From Platycnemis pennipes (Eukaryota > Arthropoda > Insecta > Odonata > Platycnemididae), in NCBI GenBank assembly GCA_933228895.1, contig OW121853.1:76926645-76990644 (forward strand): a DNA stretch of 64,000 nt, written 5' to 3'. How positions within the stretch are numbered: the first letter of the stretch is position 1; each line of letters opens with the position of its first letter. The notes under the pieces were generated by a model. It worked only from the letters and a program-made list of their open reading frames with translations. It ran no database searches and was not told the origin of the DNA. The position numbers and the translations under genes are program-made. Below, piece after piece: positions 34,808 through 46,330 of the stretch.

Positions 34808-36924
34808 TATCACCACTTACCATGTATTTATTAAGTTGCCAACAATAACGAGGTCAAGAGAAATGTGCCAGTCTTGACCAACTTGTGGAATTATTTTTAA
34901 TCAAAGGAGACATGCGAGTTAAATCAACAGGGCATATCCTGATTAGTATTACGATACGGGTTCTTTTTTATTATACCAGTTATCTGAAATTAAATGACCA
35001 TATAAAAGAGTACCGTTACCATTAGAGCACCATTATCAAGGTACAAATTTTCAAAAAACTCAACCATATACACCCAGAAATTAGGTCAGTAAAGGGGTGG
35101 GGGCTGGAGAGGGGTATGTGAATAACAGATAATCCGTTTCACGGTTTAACAGAAAAGCCGGTAATAATACATTATGACGTAATTCGTTTGGTCTTCTTTA
35201 GCATACATGAAGAATGGTCGGGTACTCACCTGTTCTCCTCGGGTAAAACCCATATGTTTAGTGTTTAATGTTTCCTCATAATTAATGGTACCGTCGCTGA
35301 TTGTTGATTAGTCTGGCATTTCTTGAAATATATTAATGTATATTTCCCTAGCGTGCATGAATATGTGATGCTAATACATGCTTCATGAACTACAGACAAT
35401 GATATGGAATAAGTATTTTTTATGTGGCTGAACTTTTTCCAATAGTTCATTGCCATGCATTTATTTTAAATTAGTTCAAGTCTGCCAAGAAATTCAGCAA
35501 TCATCGATTACTTCTAATTCCTTTCCAAGCGACTTCTAATCATCATTATTTCTAATAACCCTGCACTACACTACAGCATCCATATCAAAACAACAAATCC
35601 TAATGCCCAATACACTGGGTAATGATTATCGCTGACTAGTAATCAAAGTGTCTCGGTAATACGTAAGACGACCATGCCAAAAGCTAGAGGTGCGGGGTGT
35701 ATGGAATAAAATGTGATACTTTCGAAACTGGGTGCAGAATGGGTCAAACTGGCGGGGATTTTATAACCAGGATGATATAACGACGTGAGAAGATTGAACC
35801 CCACATCGCTTGTGTCCTATTGGACAAGAAATTTTAAATTAAACCTCCAAATACGTCTTAAATATTTTCCTCGAAATTTGCGTGTGTACTTTTTTTTCTC
35901 CGACATGCTACGGCAATATCTAACTCGCTCCACCTGTGTCCTCCATATTTAAATTCTCCAATATTCTGTCAAACGATGCCCAGCAAGACGACTTAGAAAA
36001 AATGACTGCTACCGGAATGGTTTGATCACGCCACTACATTCTAAAACTGTTTAAAGCATTGTCGGGAATGTTGGTAATAAATTAAGACAATATTTCATTG
36101 AGATAATTAACCTTCGGCTGCGTTACTCCCTATCATTTTTTGCCCTTGCCTAAGCCAAAAAGAATATCGCATAATGGAGAATGAATTTTTCACTCATTAC
36201 TCATGCGTGGAATAAAGACATTGTTTTTATGTGACGTGCTTAAAAATTCTTTTTCTGACTTTCCTAATATTTTTTGAGAAAATATTTAAATTATATTTCG
36301 AAAGAATTATCTCGACAAATCAGAATTCGCGTCCATGCAAGTCGCAAAAGTGGTATATTTAGGAGTATGAAATAACTGCAGACGTTCTCCACCCGCGATG
36401 CTTGCGAGTACTAGTATCAAGTTAACGTTACGTCATGCCTATTTTATTTAGCTTACCTGTCCAATTTCCATTTAGTTTACGGTAGAAAATATAAAACACT
36501 GATGGCAATAACCAATTCAGGAGAATCGATCGTAGTATAAGTGTTGAATGCCGATGTCGTGCATCATTAGGAAGGGTGTAGGGAATGTATGATGATAAAA
36601 ACGTAAATTCCGTCAAGAGAATTTATTAGAAGCTGCAAAACGATTAATAACGGGATACATAGACTATTAATTCGTATCATTTTTGTTCTTTAGTTTCAGA
36701 TTTCACTTTATACTTCACAGCAAAGATGTATTGTAAACATTCATTCATTTTTGTAACAAATATAACCCAAAATTTCATTTTTAAATGATGTATTAAAAGT
36801 TCATCCATTTTGTCTCTCCTTACACCGGTAGCGATGGCGATATCATACAGTGGATATGGCGACGAACTATTTTATATCAGATGTTTTTTTCACAGGTTTT
36901 AACAAATACGGATGATAATTTCTA

Positions 36925-37966
36925 CTGTCCGCGCCAAAATCTTGTAGACTCGAATTTAAACCTAAATAACTCCGAAACCGTTCATTGGATTTTCACGTTA
37001 TTTACATAGTAATTTAGATAATTTTGTTGTCGACTGACTACATTGTTAGAGTAATTTTAGAATACAAATTTTGGACTTGTTTATTACGTTATTGTAAAAA
37101 AAAGGCCCAATTTTTTTAGCGCTACGGCGCCAAGCGTCACTTTGACGTCTAAAACTTCCAAGCAAAGATTTTGACTAAAAGAAAATTCTTAATACAAGGT
37201 GAATTATGTCTTTATTATTACGTCTGCGAAGTTTAAAGGTTTTAACTTTAGTACTTATTGGTATGCTCTTCCATTTATAACCGCACTTTTTCTCGGCAAC
37301 TATGCATCATGGCGCCACGAGACTAAAACTGTCATCTTCCTCTTGAAATTTCCAGAGCGAATCAGATATTATCAAGTAGCTGAAGTTAGCACCTTATTTT
37401 ATATCGAATTGTATGTCTCCTGAAAAAACGCAGCGCAGAAAAAGCGCAGCGTTGCCGGCGGAGTGTCCTGCTCTGGGCTCGCGCGTTTTTTCAGAAAACA
37501 TAAAATTCGATATAAATAAGGTGCTAATTTCAGCTAAATGATAACATCTCATTCCCTCTGGAAATTTTAAGAGGAAGATGACAGTTTTAGTCTCGTGGCG
37601 CCATGATGCATAGTTGCCGAGAAAAAGTGCGGTTATAAATGGAAGAGCATACCAACAAGTACTTAAGTTAAAACCCTAAAACTTTGCAGACGTAATAATA
37701 AAGATATAATGTTTTAGTCAAACTCTTTGCTTGGAAGTGATTAGACGTCAAAGTGACGCAAGGCGCCGTAGCGCAAAAAAATTGGGCCCTTTTTTACTAT
37801 AACGTAATAAACAAGTCCAAAATTTGTTTTTTTAAATTATTCTAACAATGTAGTCAGTCAACAACAAAATTATCTAAATTACTATGTAAATAACGTGAAA
37901 ATCCGTTGAACGATTTCGGAGTTATTTAGGTTTAAACTAGAGTCTAGAAAATTTTGGCGCGGACAG
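36925..37966. mobile_element. 1042-bp foldback element with TA target
   Basis: Two arms of about 500 bp are inverted copies of each other with few differences; the ends CTGTCCGCGCCAAAATYTT are flanked by TA (36923-36924, 37967-37968). Only about 50 GC-rich bases around 37438-37487 form the loop. Unit 1 shows the empty site near 22830-22840. An open frame at 37199-37423 lies in one arm and is not a gene. TA flanks suggest a Tc1/mariner-type mobiliser (inference). Confidence 0.9.
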
Positions 37967-38151
37967 TAAAGACGTTTTTCGGTCTAAATTTTTCACAATT
38001 TCACTCGTAGATAAAAGTCTCTCAGTTAGGAAGGTCTTCAAAAGCTCCCTATTTGAAGATGGTGTGGTTCTAGTCCCGATATGAATAGTTTATGCTCGAG
38101 ATTGATGACGTTATCTTACACTTCCTCATCTTCGCGGGTGGAATGTTTCCC

Positions 38152-38286
38152 TCAAATTAGAGGGTTGAATGTCTTCTCTCTTTCTCTCTCTTGCACGCCT
38201 TTTTTTGTTGCTTTCTTAATCTTCATGGTCTGTCTCACAGCATCCATGCCCACCTCCTCAAAGGACCCCAAACAGTCGGCGGGAAT
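38152..38286 (-). pseudogene. Exon-like block Y, unit 2 copy
   Basis: Minus strand after acceptor TATATTCGCAG (CAG at 38287-38289). Reads IPADCLGSFEEVGMDAVRQT, MKIKKATKK and on to a stop at 38152. The first 23 residues match unit 1. After that the copies differ and the sequence is purine-rich, so the coding part, if any, probably ended near residue 23-25. Confidence 0.5.
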
Positions 38287-38993
38287 CTGCGAATATATAT
38301 GCATAAAATTACCCACACAATTATTAAGACCACCGGCCAAGTTTTCAAAGGATCGCCGTCATTTTCACGGTGTCTGACACCAGCAAGGTACCCGATTCCC
38401 ATCCTCTAGTAAAAGATGTTGGGAAGATTGATGTGAGGGAGAGAGAGGAGGATGAATTGTTGCATTTGTGCCGGATAGGGAGGTTTAAGAGGAAGTTTAA
38501 GAAGGAAGAAAATTCGAACGTGGATTGACGTGGGAGGTTGTGTGACAAAAGTTGAAGGAGAGGCAAACGAACCTAACCAGACACCTAGGAGTTCAACATA
38601 GCAATATTTTTTAATGGTAAAAAGCATAAATAGAAGGATGGGGTGGTGAGTTCCTCATATTAAAGCTCCTCGTATTAAAGTTCCTCATATTAAAGTTCCT
38701 CATCTTAAATGAATGGCAACGGACAGTGGAGGAGAATGACAATCATGCACGAGATCATTTAGCAAAACTTGTTCCTAGAATTTTACAATTCAGCAAAAAT
38801 ATCTCCAGAAAAGTTGACTTATCTCCCCGGAAGAACAATCGAGGTGTTTTTCTTGACCAAGTAATTATTATTTATTTTATTTATTTAATAATTTTTTTAA
38901 GTTCACCCAACATGAAAACAGAATTTGATGACGATGCACCAACTGCCACACACCTTTGAGGTGAGTCGCATGGCAGGACTCTTCACCACTCAC

Positions 38994-39150
38994 CTTTCTG
39001 GGGTCCGGGTTCCGGACGAAGGTTTCAAATTACGCCTCCGTTCGGGATGGCACCCTCTAAGTACTCCCGGGAGAACCGCAGATGGCCGTCATCGCCGTAG
39101 ATCAACACCCCTCTCGAAAGCAAAATGGCAACCACGCGCCAGAAGCTGAA
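38994..39150 (-). pseudogene. Exon-like block X, unit 2 copy
   Basis: 157 bp on the minus strand between acceptor TTTACCATACAG (CAG at 39151-39153) and GTGAGT (38988-38993). Reads FSFWRVVAILLSRGVLIYGD, DGHLRFSREYLEGAIPNGGV and then TGA at the position where unit 0 also has TGA. Lies about 700 bp upstream (minus sense) of block Y. Confidence 0.5.
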
Positions 39151-39271
39151 CTGTATGGTAAAGAAAAGTAAGTCAACGGATTAGTTTCGTCTGGCGGAAT
39201 CGAAATCAACTTTGAGTATGTTATGTAACTGAACGTGTAGTTACTATGTAAAGGATTATTTTTAACTTTTC

Positions 39272-39652
39272 TTAATCCTCTTGGTTTGAAAAATCGGTCT
39301 TACAATGAGGTCGTTTACCATATTTTTTTATTGCCGAATCTGATATAGTTTGTAAAATAAAAAGACCCGTATTTCTCCGTTCCTCGATCTGGCAATTGAT
39401 TCTCGAGTTATGAGCGGCGAAAAACTGATGTTTTAAACCCTTTCGGAAAAGTGGGCGTGCAAAGGACTTGCACGTCATCCACTTCGTCCAATCACAACTG
39501 AGACTGCGAAGAGCCTTCCAACAATCACAATAAGGGACACACAGCTGACTCTGGCAATGGAAGTGGTTGTTGGACTCTTTTCGGGTAATTTCGAATGGAA
39601 TTGCGTATTCGACCACATCGTAATTTGTGGATAAGTAAATATTTTTCAGCAC
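39272..39652 (-). CDS. Unrecognised 126-codon open frame
   Basis: Minus-strand frame from ATG at 39652 to a stop at 39272, with a Cys/His-containing middle (HFHCQSQLCVPYCDCWKALR). It falls mostly in sequence private to unit 2 and has no copy elsewhere in the window. No family recognised; chance or an exon of an inserted element are both possible. Confidence 0.25.
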   Translation of the reverse strand: MLKNIYLSTNYDVVEYAIPFEITRKESNNHFHCQSQLCVPYCDCWKALRSLSCDWTKWMTCKSFARPLFRKGLKHQFFAAHNSRINCQIEERRNTGLFILQTISDSAIKKYGKRPHCKTDFSNQED

Positions 39653-39737
39653 ACTTAAGTCACGCCATAAAAATTTATCCGAAAATATTTTGTGGTTCAG
39701 CTGTTTTGGATCATTTATAGAATGCGACAGGATCTGT

Positions 39738-41173
39738 TGCCCCGTTCACACTACTAGCTTTTTACTATGGTAAGGCTTACCATAGTTGGAAAATGGCCGT
39801 GTGAACGCAAGTTGCCGCAAACCCTAGTAAACTTTTCTACCATTATTGAGTTACTATAGTTGGCGCTAGTTACTGGTATTTTAAGGACGTGTGAACGCAA
39901 GTAATGGTAGAAAGAAGGTTTGTTTTGAAAATGGAAGTGGAAATGAACGTAGAGTGCTTGAAGACGAAGTGACCGGATCGCAAGATATGGATTGGAAATG
40001 ATTCTAAGTTACAACGATATTTATTTAATCACACTGTAATATATTTTAGTAGTTATATTACCACGTTCCACTGATTCGGTTGTTCAATAATGGTTTTAAA
40101 TAGTTTGCTTTACCCCTGAATCCTGAGTACGTACGCTTATATATTTATTTTATGTGATTACCTTGCCGTGAAGAAAATATACATGCAAAAATTAAATAAC
40201 TAAGAAGTTGCCAACATTCACAGGAAATTCGACTCATGTTATTTTTTACGTATTCACTCCTTAGGACGGCATTAAAAGTATTTTCAGCATTATTCCCTTA
40301 AATAGCTCCTTTCACAAACAGCAGAATATGGTAAACTTGGGATGTCGGATTTAAAAATACTGAATATTGATAAGAGCAACAAAGTCATTATGTATACTTG
40401 TATGTATTCTATTTGGATGCATGAACTTGCCTACGAAATGGATTAACATGAGCGATAAATATTGAGAGGTGAACAATTAATCATTTCGTAGCATGGCGTT
40501 CCATGGTTGATTGCATTTCTTGGTGCGTGATGCCTGTATATAAGCTAAACGAATAGAAATACAGGCAAGGAAACGTTAATAATTTTAAAGTGTAAAGGTA
40601 TTAGTTGAACTATGTGAGGAAAAAGAGGTAAAGGTTGAATGTATTAAATATCTGGAAATTAAAGTCATGGAGGGCGTTCATCGTTGTACAACCTTTACAT
40701 ATTTTTAACGTATTACTTTGGAGCTATTCAAAGAAAATGTTAATTGCATTCAATTTTATATTTAAAATTGATGTTTAGCAAAGTAACTAACACAGAATCC
40801 ATTGAGTATCTCGGAGATACGACCCACTGTCAATCATGAGGAAGTAATTTAAGAAGAATATTTGGGTTGATTTATAAAAAGGGATCTAGGAAACTACATT
40901 GATAATGTTCGATAAAATAACATCATCTAATTTGCACATAAGTTAAAATACGCTTCCAATCTATGCAAGAACAAGTCCTTCCGCTACCCTACCCTCCATT
41001 GTTATTTTTACTTAATTTCACTCTCCAATAGATGTCACCAGAGTCTTTATGATGGTTCTGGGTAGGCCGTGTGCAAGGTCTGTAGAGTATTACAGACCAT
41101 GGGCCGTGTGAACGCAGGTTAGTTTTAGCCGCCATATTAACTATCATTCTACCCTAGTAGTGTGAACGGGGCA
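39738..41173. mobile_element. Element G: 1.4-kb DNA element with TGCCCCGTTCACAC ends
   Basis: Perfect 20-bp inverted ends TGCCCCGTTCACACTACTAG (39738-39757 and 41154-41173), flanked by TGT on both sides (39735-39737, 41174-41176). GTGTGAACGCA words recur inside each end (39807, 39889, 41107). A 3-bp duplication suits PIF/Harbinger-like elements, though TGT is not the usual TWA. No transposase frame seen. Confidence 0.8.
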
Positions 41174-41188
41174 TGTGCAGGCAGGCCT

Positions 41189-41288
41189 TCCGTACCCACC
41201 TCCACTCCCCTCCCTCTCTCCTCCCTCTCCCCTCCCTCTCCCCTCCACTTCCCCTCCCTTTCCACTCCACTCCCCTCCTTTTCCCTAA
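41189..41288. repeat. Polypyrimidine tract
   Basis: About 100 bp almost purely C and T, built from CCCTCC and CCCTCTC words on the plus strand. Can adopt triplex-like structures; length is likely variable. Confidence 0.9.
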
Positions 41289-41834
41289 AAACAGTGAAGG
41301 AGGGGAGGTGGATGAGGTAGCAGCTCGTTAGGCCGTCGTCACCTTTTGCTTATTTTAATTTTTGATTTAAGAGCAAATAGCTTTGGTTAGAAGATGATTT
41401 TTTTTCACCAAAATTAATTTTTCGTTTCCATCTAACGATTCCGTGAACAAAAGAGCGCTTACGGTTCCGAGTTTTAATTGAATATTTATAAGTATTCAAA
41501 AATAGTATTTTGCAATTATGAAGTAAATGACTTTTTCTAATAATCGACGATTTGATATTGATAATTAGTAGATATTTGGTTCGATTTTAATCTTGGCGTC
41601 TTACAATCGGATCAAAATGTGATTCCTCGCAAAATCTTGCAAGCCAACGCAGTGTGTGTGGCGGGGCTCTACTGCACATCAATCGCACATTATATTCGAA
41701 TAAGAAATTTTACTCTTAGTAATTACAACGCAGGCTTCACTGTTTACTCAAGTAAATTTACAAAGGGAATAGGACGACTTAGATATAACACAGGCCCTAA
41801 CCTTATCTATCATCATTCATGAATACAACATACG

Positions 41835-42037
41835 AGAGATTCACTGTGAGGAACTTGCTGGCGCGTTGCCTAGAGTACTGGCTTTCTATCCGGAGGCCCA
41901 AGGTTTCAAATCCCGGTGGTGTCGGAGGTTATTCAACGGCAATCCTATCCTCAACTGAGCGCCGTGTGGAGGTCGCTTTGAGCTCAGTATTCCGCCCGTA
42001 GAATGGGACGTTAAACCATGGACCTTTTGGCGGATTT
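41835..42037 (+). mobile_element. SINE-1 copy (plus), 3' end cut by a DNA element
   Basis: A-box-like TTGCCTAGAGTACTGG (about 41859-41874), B box GGTTTCAAATCCCGG (about 41902-41916), body ending at GGACCTTTTGGCGGATTT. The tail is replaced by element J. A 24-bp direct repeat stands before the SINE and after element J. Confidence 0.8.
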
Positions 42038-42996
42038 CCTTAAGGTGGTTCTTCCGTGACACCGCGATTCAAACTCCCGTAAAAGAGCTACGTTATTTAA
42101 TGAATAAATACCGATTCAGAAAAACATCTATGTGGAAAATCATCCATAGGGTGATAACGCATGCGCAATAATTCTATGAGTGTGCTATTATATAGCGTGT
42201 TGTAGTTGCATTCTATTTTTTACAAACTCTTTTAACTCATTTTGACTTCGGAACTTGACTGACGTGTTGTTGCCACGTTTAATTTATAAAGAGAGAATAC
42301 ATGCTCAATTCCGCTAATACGTATTTCAAAATAGGTTAAATATTTTCTTACTTAGTTTTAAACGTTTTAAACTATTCCCTTGCAAATACAACTCTTTGTT
42401 TTTAATTTTATTAATGTTGATATTTTTAATAGTTTGGCAACAATGACGCTGCTACCATTTGGAAGCATTGGTATTAATTAAACCATGTCAATAACCAATG
42501 AAATATTTAAATTACATAAAAATATAAGGACCTTGGTAAGGTATATTCCTTAATTAAGTTAGTAAATAGGCTTGTAAGCACGTTCCTTTACAATTACCGT
42601 TGCCAATGATAACAAAATACTGGAGCGCCACTCCAGTAACTAAGCCTTTACTGCTTTTTTCGAGCAAACATTTATTAATATCAATTATACAAGTGTGGTA
42701 AGGCGAGTACTTTTTTACAATGCTAAATTCTACATAAAATTGCGTATCTTATATAAGTTTTTCGTCAAAACTACATTTCTCTTTACTTTAATAATCTGCA
42801 AAGCATACTGCAAGAGCCATGCTCTGCCGTATAGCCACGTATAAAATATCTGATTTTCAACGTATTTTTTCTTCAACTATATGATGAAAAGGCCTCATTA
42901 TTTTATTGCTAATCGATAGAAGGGCCAAAAAATGATCTGTCCTGAAATTTTCACAAAAATGACATCTACTTCATAATTCTGTGGAGCCTCCTTAAG
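42038..42996. mobile_element. Element J: DNA element with CTTAAGGWGGYTC ends
   Basis: Left end CCTTAAGGTGGTTC (about 42038) and right end, complement of CTTAAGGAGGCTCC (42983-42996), are inverted. Interior AT-rich and without coding capacity. Directly followed by CTATCATCATTCATGAATGC (42997 on), which also precedes the adjoining SINE (41807 on). Confidence 0.6.
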
Positions 42997-43020
42997 CTAT
43001 CATCATTCATGAATGCAACA

Positions 43021-43629
43021 TTTTTTTTCAAAATGTACTGAAAATATTTCACGTACGTAATAACATTAAAAAATTGCCTTTTCTAATTTTCAAGTTTTCG
43101 TGATTTGTTGAAAAAACCGGAGGTGATGTAGGAATTTGAAGGTAATTTTCGGAATCCACAGAACAGCACGCCTCTTCATTTCAACAACAAACTCTTGCAT
43201 ATTGGTGAAAGTCACTGATTTTCCTAGCGCTCAGAACCTATTCCAAAATTTTTCATCTCTTTCCCGTAAAAACAGAAAACGCAATTTCTTTAACCATTAA
43301 TGTTATATAAAAATCGAGAGTTTAAACCACAAGTAGATTTATTTATTTTTAAACTTAGTAATTTTAACTATATTGGAGCCCTGCAGTGAAAAATTTATGA
43401 GGAGCGTAGCAATTCAAGTGCGATAAACTTTACTTTTCAACTACTCACACTTGGTATAGTCTGGTTGGAGGGCAATTAACTGTCGAGTGAGTCAGTTGTC
43501 GTGAAGCGCGATGTTAGACTAACTTCTGTCCTTGCTAATATTGTTGACACCCCCTGTCGGGGCCTCCCTAAGCCGTCTCTGGCCGGGAGCCCTCTGCGAT
43601 CGCCAACCTGCCGACCTAGCCATACCGCC
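43021..43629. other. No gene recognised; short GC-rich patch
   Basis: AT-rich to about 43480; then 43540-43625 is GC-rich with an inverted GGGGCCTC-like word near 43558, directly left of element U copy 4. No coding features recognised. Confidence 0.35.
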
Positions 43630-44965
43630 CCTACGGCAGTCTCAGGTGTCATAACGCCTACAGTCACCGAATTCCTGACCTGGTGAAGAACCCGTGAATA
43701 CTTCACCAGCATTATTCGCCGCGAAAACACGAGATCATTCTTGTTGACGCGCATAGACGTTTTATTCACTTTCAAACTTGGCAATTCAATTAAAACGTTA
43801 CCCGTAATGAACAATCATTTCACGGAGAATGTGGATAAAGACTTGATCTCCCATGTTGGACGCAAAAAATACGTAAGTCACTGTCTTTAATTATATGCCA
43901 TAAATTGAGTTTTATCCCTCAGCGCTCCATAGTTAACTGGGCATTTTACTTTGTTGTTTATATCCATAAGAATTTTCACAGATGTTTACTGGACATTCAC
44001 TTGATTTCTGCATGAGCTTCCGATCTTCTATTCTAAAATTGTTATACACAGTTAAATAGAAATGCTCTAAACCCTTCAATCATTACACCTTTTCACAAAC
44101 CTACCTGCCTGCCTTCCACTGCACATCATCCAATTTCGAAATCGAACCAACCTCATCTGCATCCCGTAAGTCAGCCGTCTATTCTGTGTGCGGACAAACT
44201 AGCGAAAGGTAAGACAGCACATTTCTCGCAACATATTTTCACCGAGTATTTTCTTTCAACAAAAACAAATTTCCGTGTGTTTCGTCTTTAAATTGCCCGC
44301 TAGTATCATCTGCACGATGCGTGATCGGTAAGCGTATCGGGAGTACATCACGGAATCTACTCAAACGTATGTGCTAACATATCACAAATTGCTGTAACAC
44401 ACTTTTTTTCTCAAATCTCTCACTACCCCTTATGGTAACAATCGCAACAAAAAAAAAGTTACCCAGATTACGAAAATTTTCTAACTCACTAGTGAATCTC
44501 CATGTAGATAATAAAAATCATTCACGTGCATCACCAAACGTTCGAAATCACCTTGGATTCTGTATTGGGAATCTATAAGAGGATAAATTTCAATACTCAC
44601 CCCTTTTACTCTCTGGTTGCTTCCCCGTCTGCACATCTTCATTGCTTCAGGTCCTGACTTGAGACGAGCGGAGTACCGAGCTCAAACCTCTTTCTCCTCA
44701 CTCGTCCTTTCCTCAACTGAAAGGACTCCTTGGACTCTCCCCTCCTTAAATACTCCTCGCCGTATGCGAACCCGGGAGTCAACTCTTCCCCCTACCGATG
44801 CGAGATTATTAACTCCCGTGTCGTCTCTCGCCCCTGTCGCGGCGCAGTCCGCGCAATTACAAACAGCGGACAATGCCCAAGTTGTTTAAATCCTCTCCCC
44901 GGGATATCGTCGGCATTCCACCGCTCAGGGCCGGCTTATCAGTGGAGATAAAACAGCAAGGGTTG
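43630..44965. repeat. Element U copy 4
   Basis: Collinear with 18200-19540 over about 1.3 kb, including TACGGCAGTCTCAG at the left and CGCTCAGGGCCGGCTTATC at the right. Copies 1 and 4 share some sequence beyond the right end of copy 2 (GTGGAGWTAAAACRR), so the family's full right end is longer than copy 2 shows. Called copy 4; no third full copy was found. Confidence 0.75.
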
Positions 44966-45229
44966 CTCATCGAATGGGTGTGACTAGCGAAAGGTACTGG
45001 AGGGGTTTCGAATCGCGGAATCTGAAGCTAAAAAAAGTTATAAATTGATGCTGTAAGGAAAATAAAATATGGTTCAAACATTACCAACTCATATATGCCT
45101 TTAAAATATAAATTAGTAGGCATATTTATGTTAAAATCTGACCAGCCAATAATTATTAAATTACTATGTGGATTTAAAGACTGTTGAGAAGGAATACCGA
45201 TACATATATTTGGTAAAATGTTTTTCTAA

Positions 45230-45420
45230 CCAGTAATCAATTCATTAATGTGTAGTCACAACCACCTAGTTGCACGTAACCCTTATATCTAAACTGTTTC
45301 CATGAAGTAGTAGCACTACATCACAAGGTTGCATGGAAGTAGTGTATGTTTGGTGATTTTCACCCCCTGCCACACACCCTTGCGCTGGCTCGAAGGGTAT
45401 TACGTAGACGCAGACGTTCA
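45230..45420 (+). pseudogene. LINE-A 3' UTR (plus), tail to tail with next copy
   Basis: UTR words CACCTAGTTGCACG and GCATGGAAGTAGTG, the hairpin (CACCCCCTGCCACACACCC) and the tail GTAGACGCAGACG ending at 45418. Confidence 0.75.
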
Positions 45421-46330
45421 TCTACATCAGCATAATACCTTGCTCGGATCCGCGAGGATGTGTGGCAGGGGATAAAAGATCACCATACTACTACTAGGTA
45501 CTTACTATACTACGTACTGCTACTACTCACATGCAACTGAACGGTATAATGCTACTACCCAACAGAAACATGCTGGATATACATTATCGATAAACTTGCA
45601 GCTTAATTTTTAGCATCGACATAGTAATGTAACAACTATCATTTAGTCAGGCATTTATTTAAATACATTAATCGCCATAGTATCGTCAAAATACACAGGA
45701 TTGAATACACTACAATTCCACACGTAGGTACTTTTATTGCAGTTGAATGACAGTGTATTATTCAAGTATTCCTAATGTATCATCTGTAACCACACTGTAT
45801 AACCAGCTGCAGTCTTTTATCCACATAGTAATTCAATAATTATTGACTAGTCAGACATTAACGAAAATATATCAATTTACATTTTCAAAGCATGTATGAC
45901 TTGGTATTGTTTAAAACATTCTTCATGCACTACAGACTACTCTAGCTGTTTCACATACCTTGTCTATTTTGTTCACTTATGATTTGCGGGAAATATGGCA
46001 TTTTAAATATTACGGTCCAAACTTCTTTCTCTCTAATCCTGCATCTATGATCCAATCTAGCGTAATGCGCAGGCGTATTTAAAATGTTTTAAATGTTGTC
46101 GGTAGATGTATCAAATTCAAATTTATCTAAATAGTTTCGTATCATTTTAGCCTGCGTTCTGATAGTATTTACTATCATAGTTTTTCTATTAATCTCGTAA
46201 TTCTCTTAGAATTATGGTAGCGACCATTTACTAATTCTGCCCATATCCTTTTTCACACGCTCCAATTAATTCATCACATCTTCCTTTATGGATCTCAAAC
46301 GGTATAAGGGTAGTTTGTAGGATGAAAGTT
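45421..46330 (-). pseudogene. LINE-A 3' end with RT C-terminus (minus)
   Basis: Tail and hairpin at 45421-45490, UTR to about 45960, then on the minus strand a decayed RT C-terminus recognisable near 46150-46170 (LSERRLK) and at about 46275-46230. It joins the previous copy tail to tail, giving an inverted repeat around 45420. Confidence 0.7.

Larger units (their letters stand above)
27185..41715. repeat. Unit 2 of the three-copy segmental duplication
   Basis: Begins immediately after unit 1 ends, in the same orientation. Private insertions: 28156-29082, about 29427-32220, 32562-33107, 34036-34807, 36925-37966 and about 39310-41470. The right border is the block at about 41560-41715, which matches 27010-27180 and 8160-8305 (word AAAATCTTGCAAGCCAACGC). 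Confidence 0.8.

Noticed and set aside
37199..37423. 74-codon open frame
   Set aside because: Lies entirely within one arm of the foldback at 36925-37966; the other arm lacks the equivalent frame.
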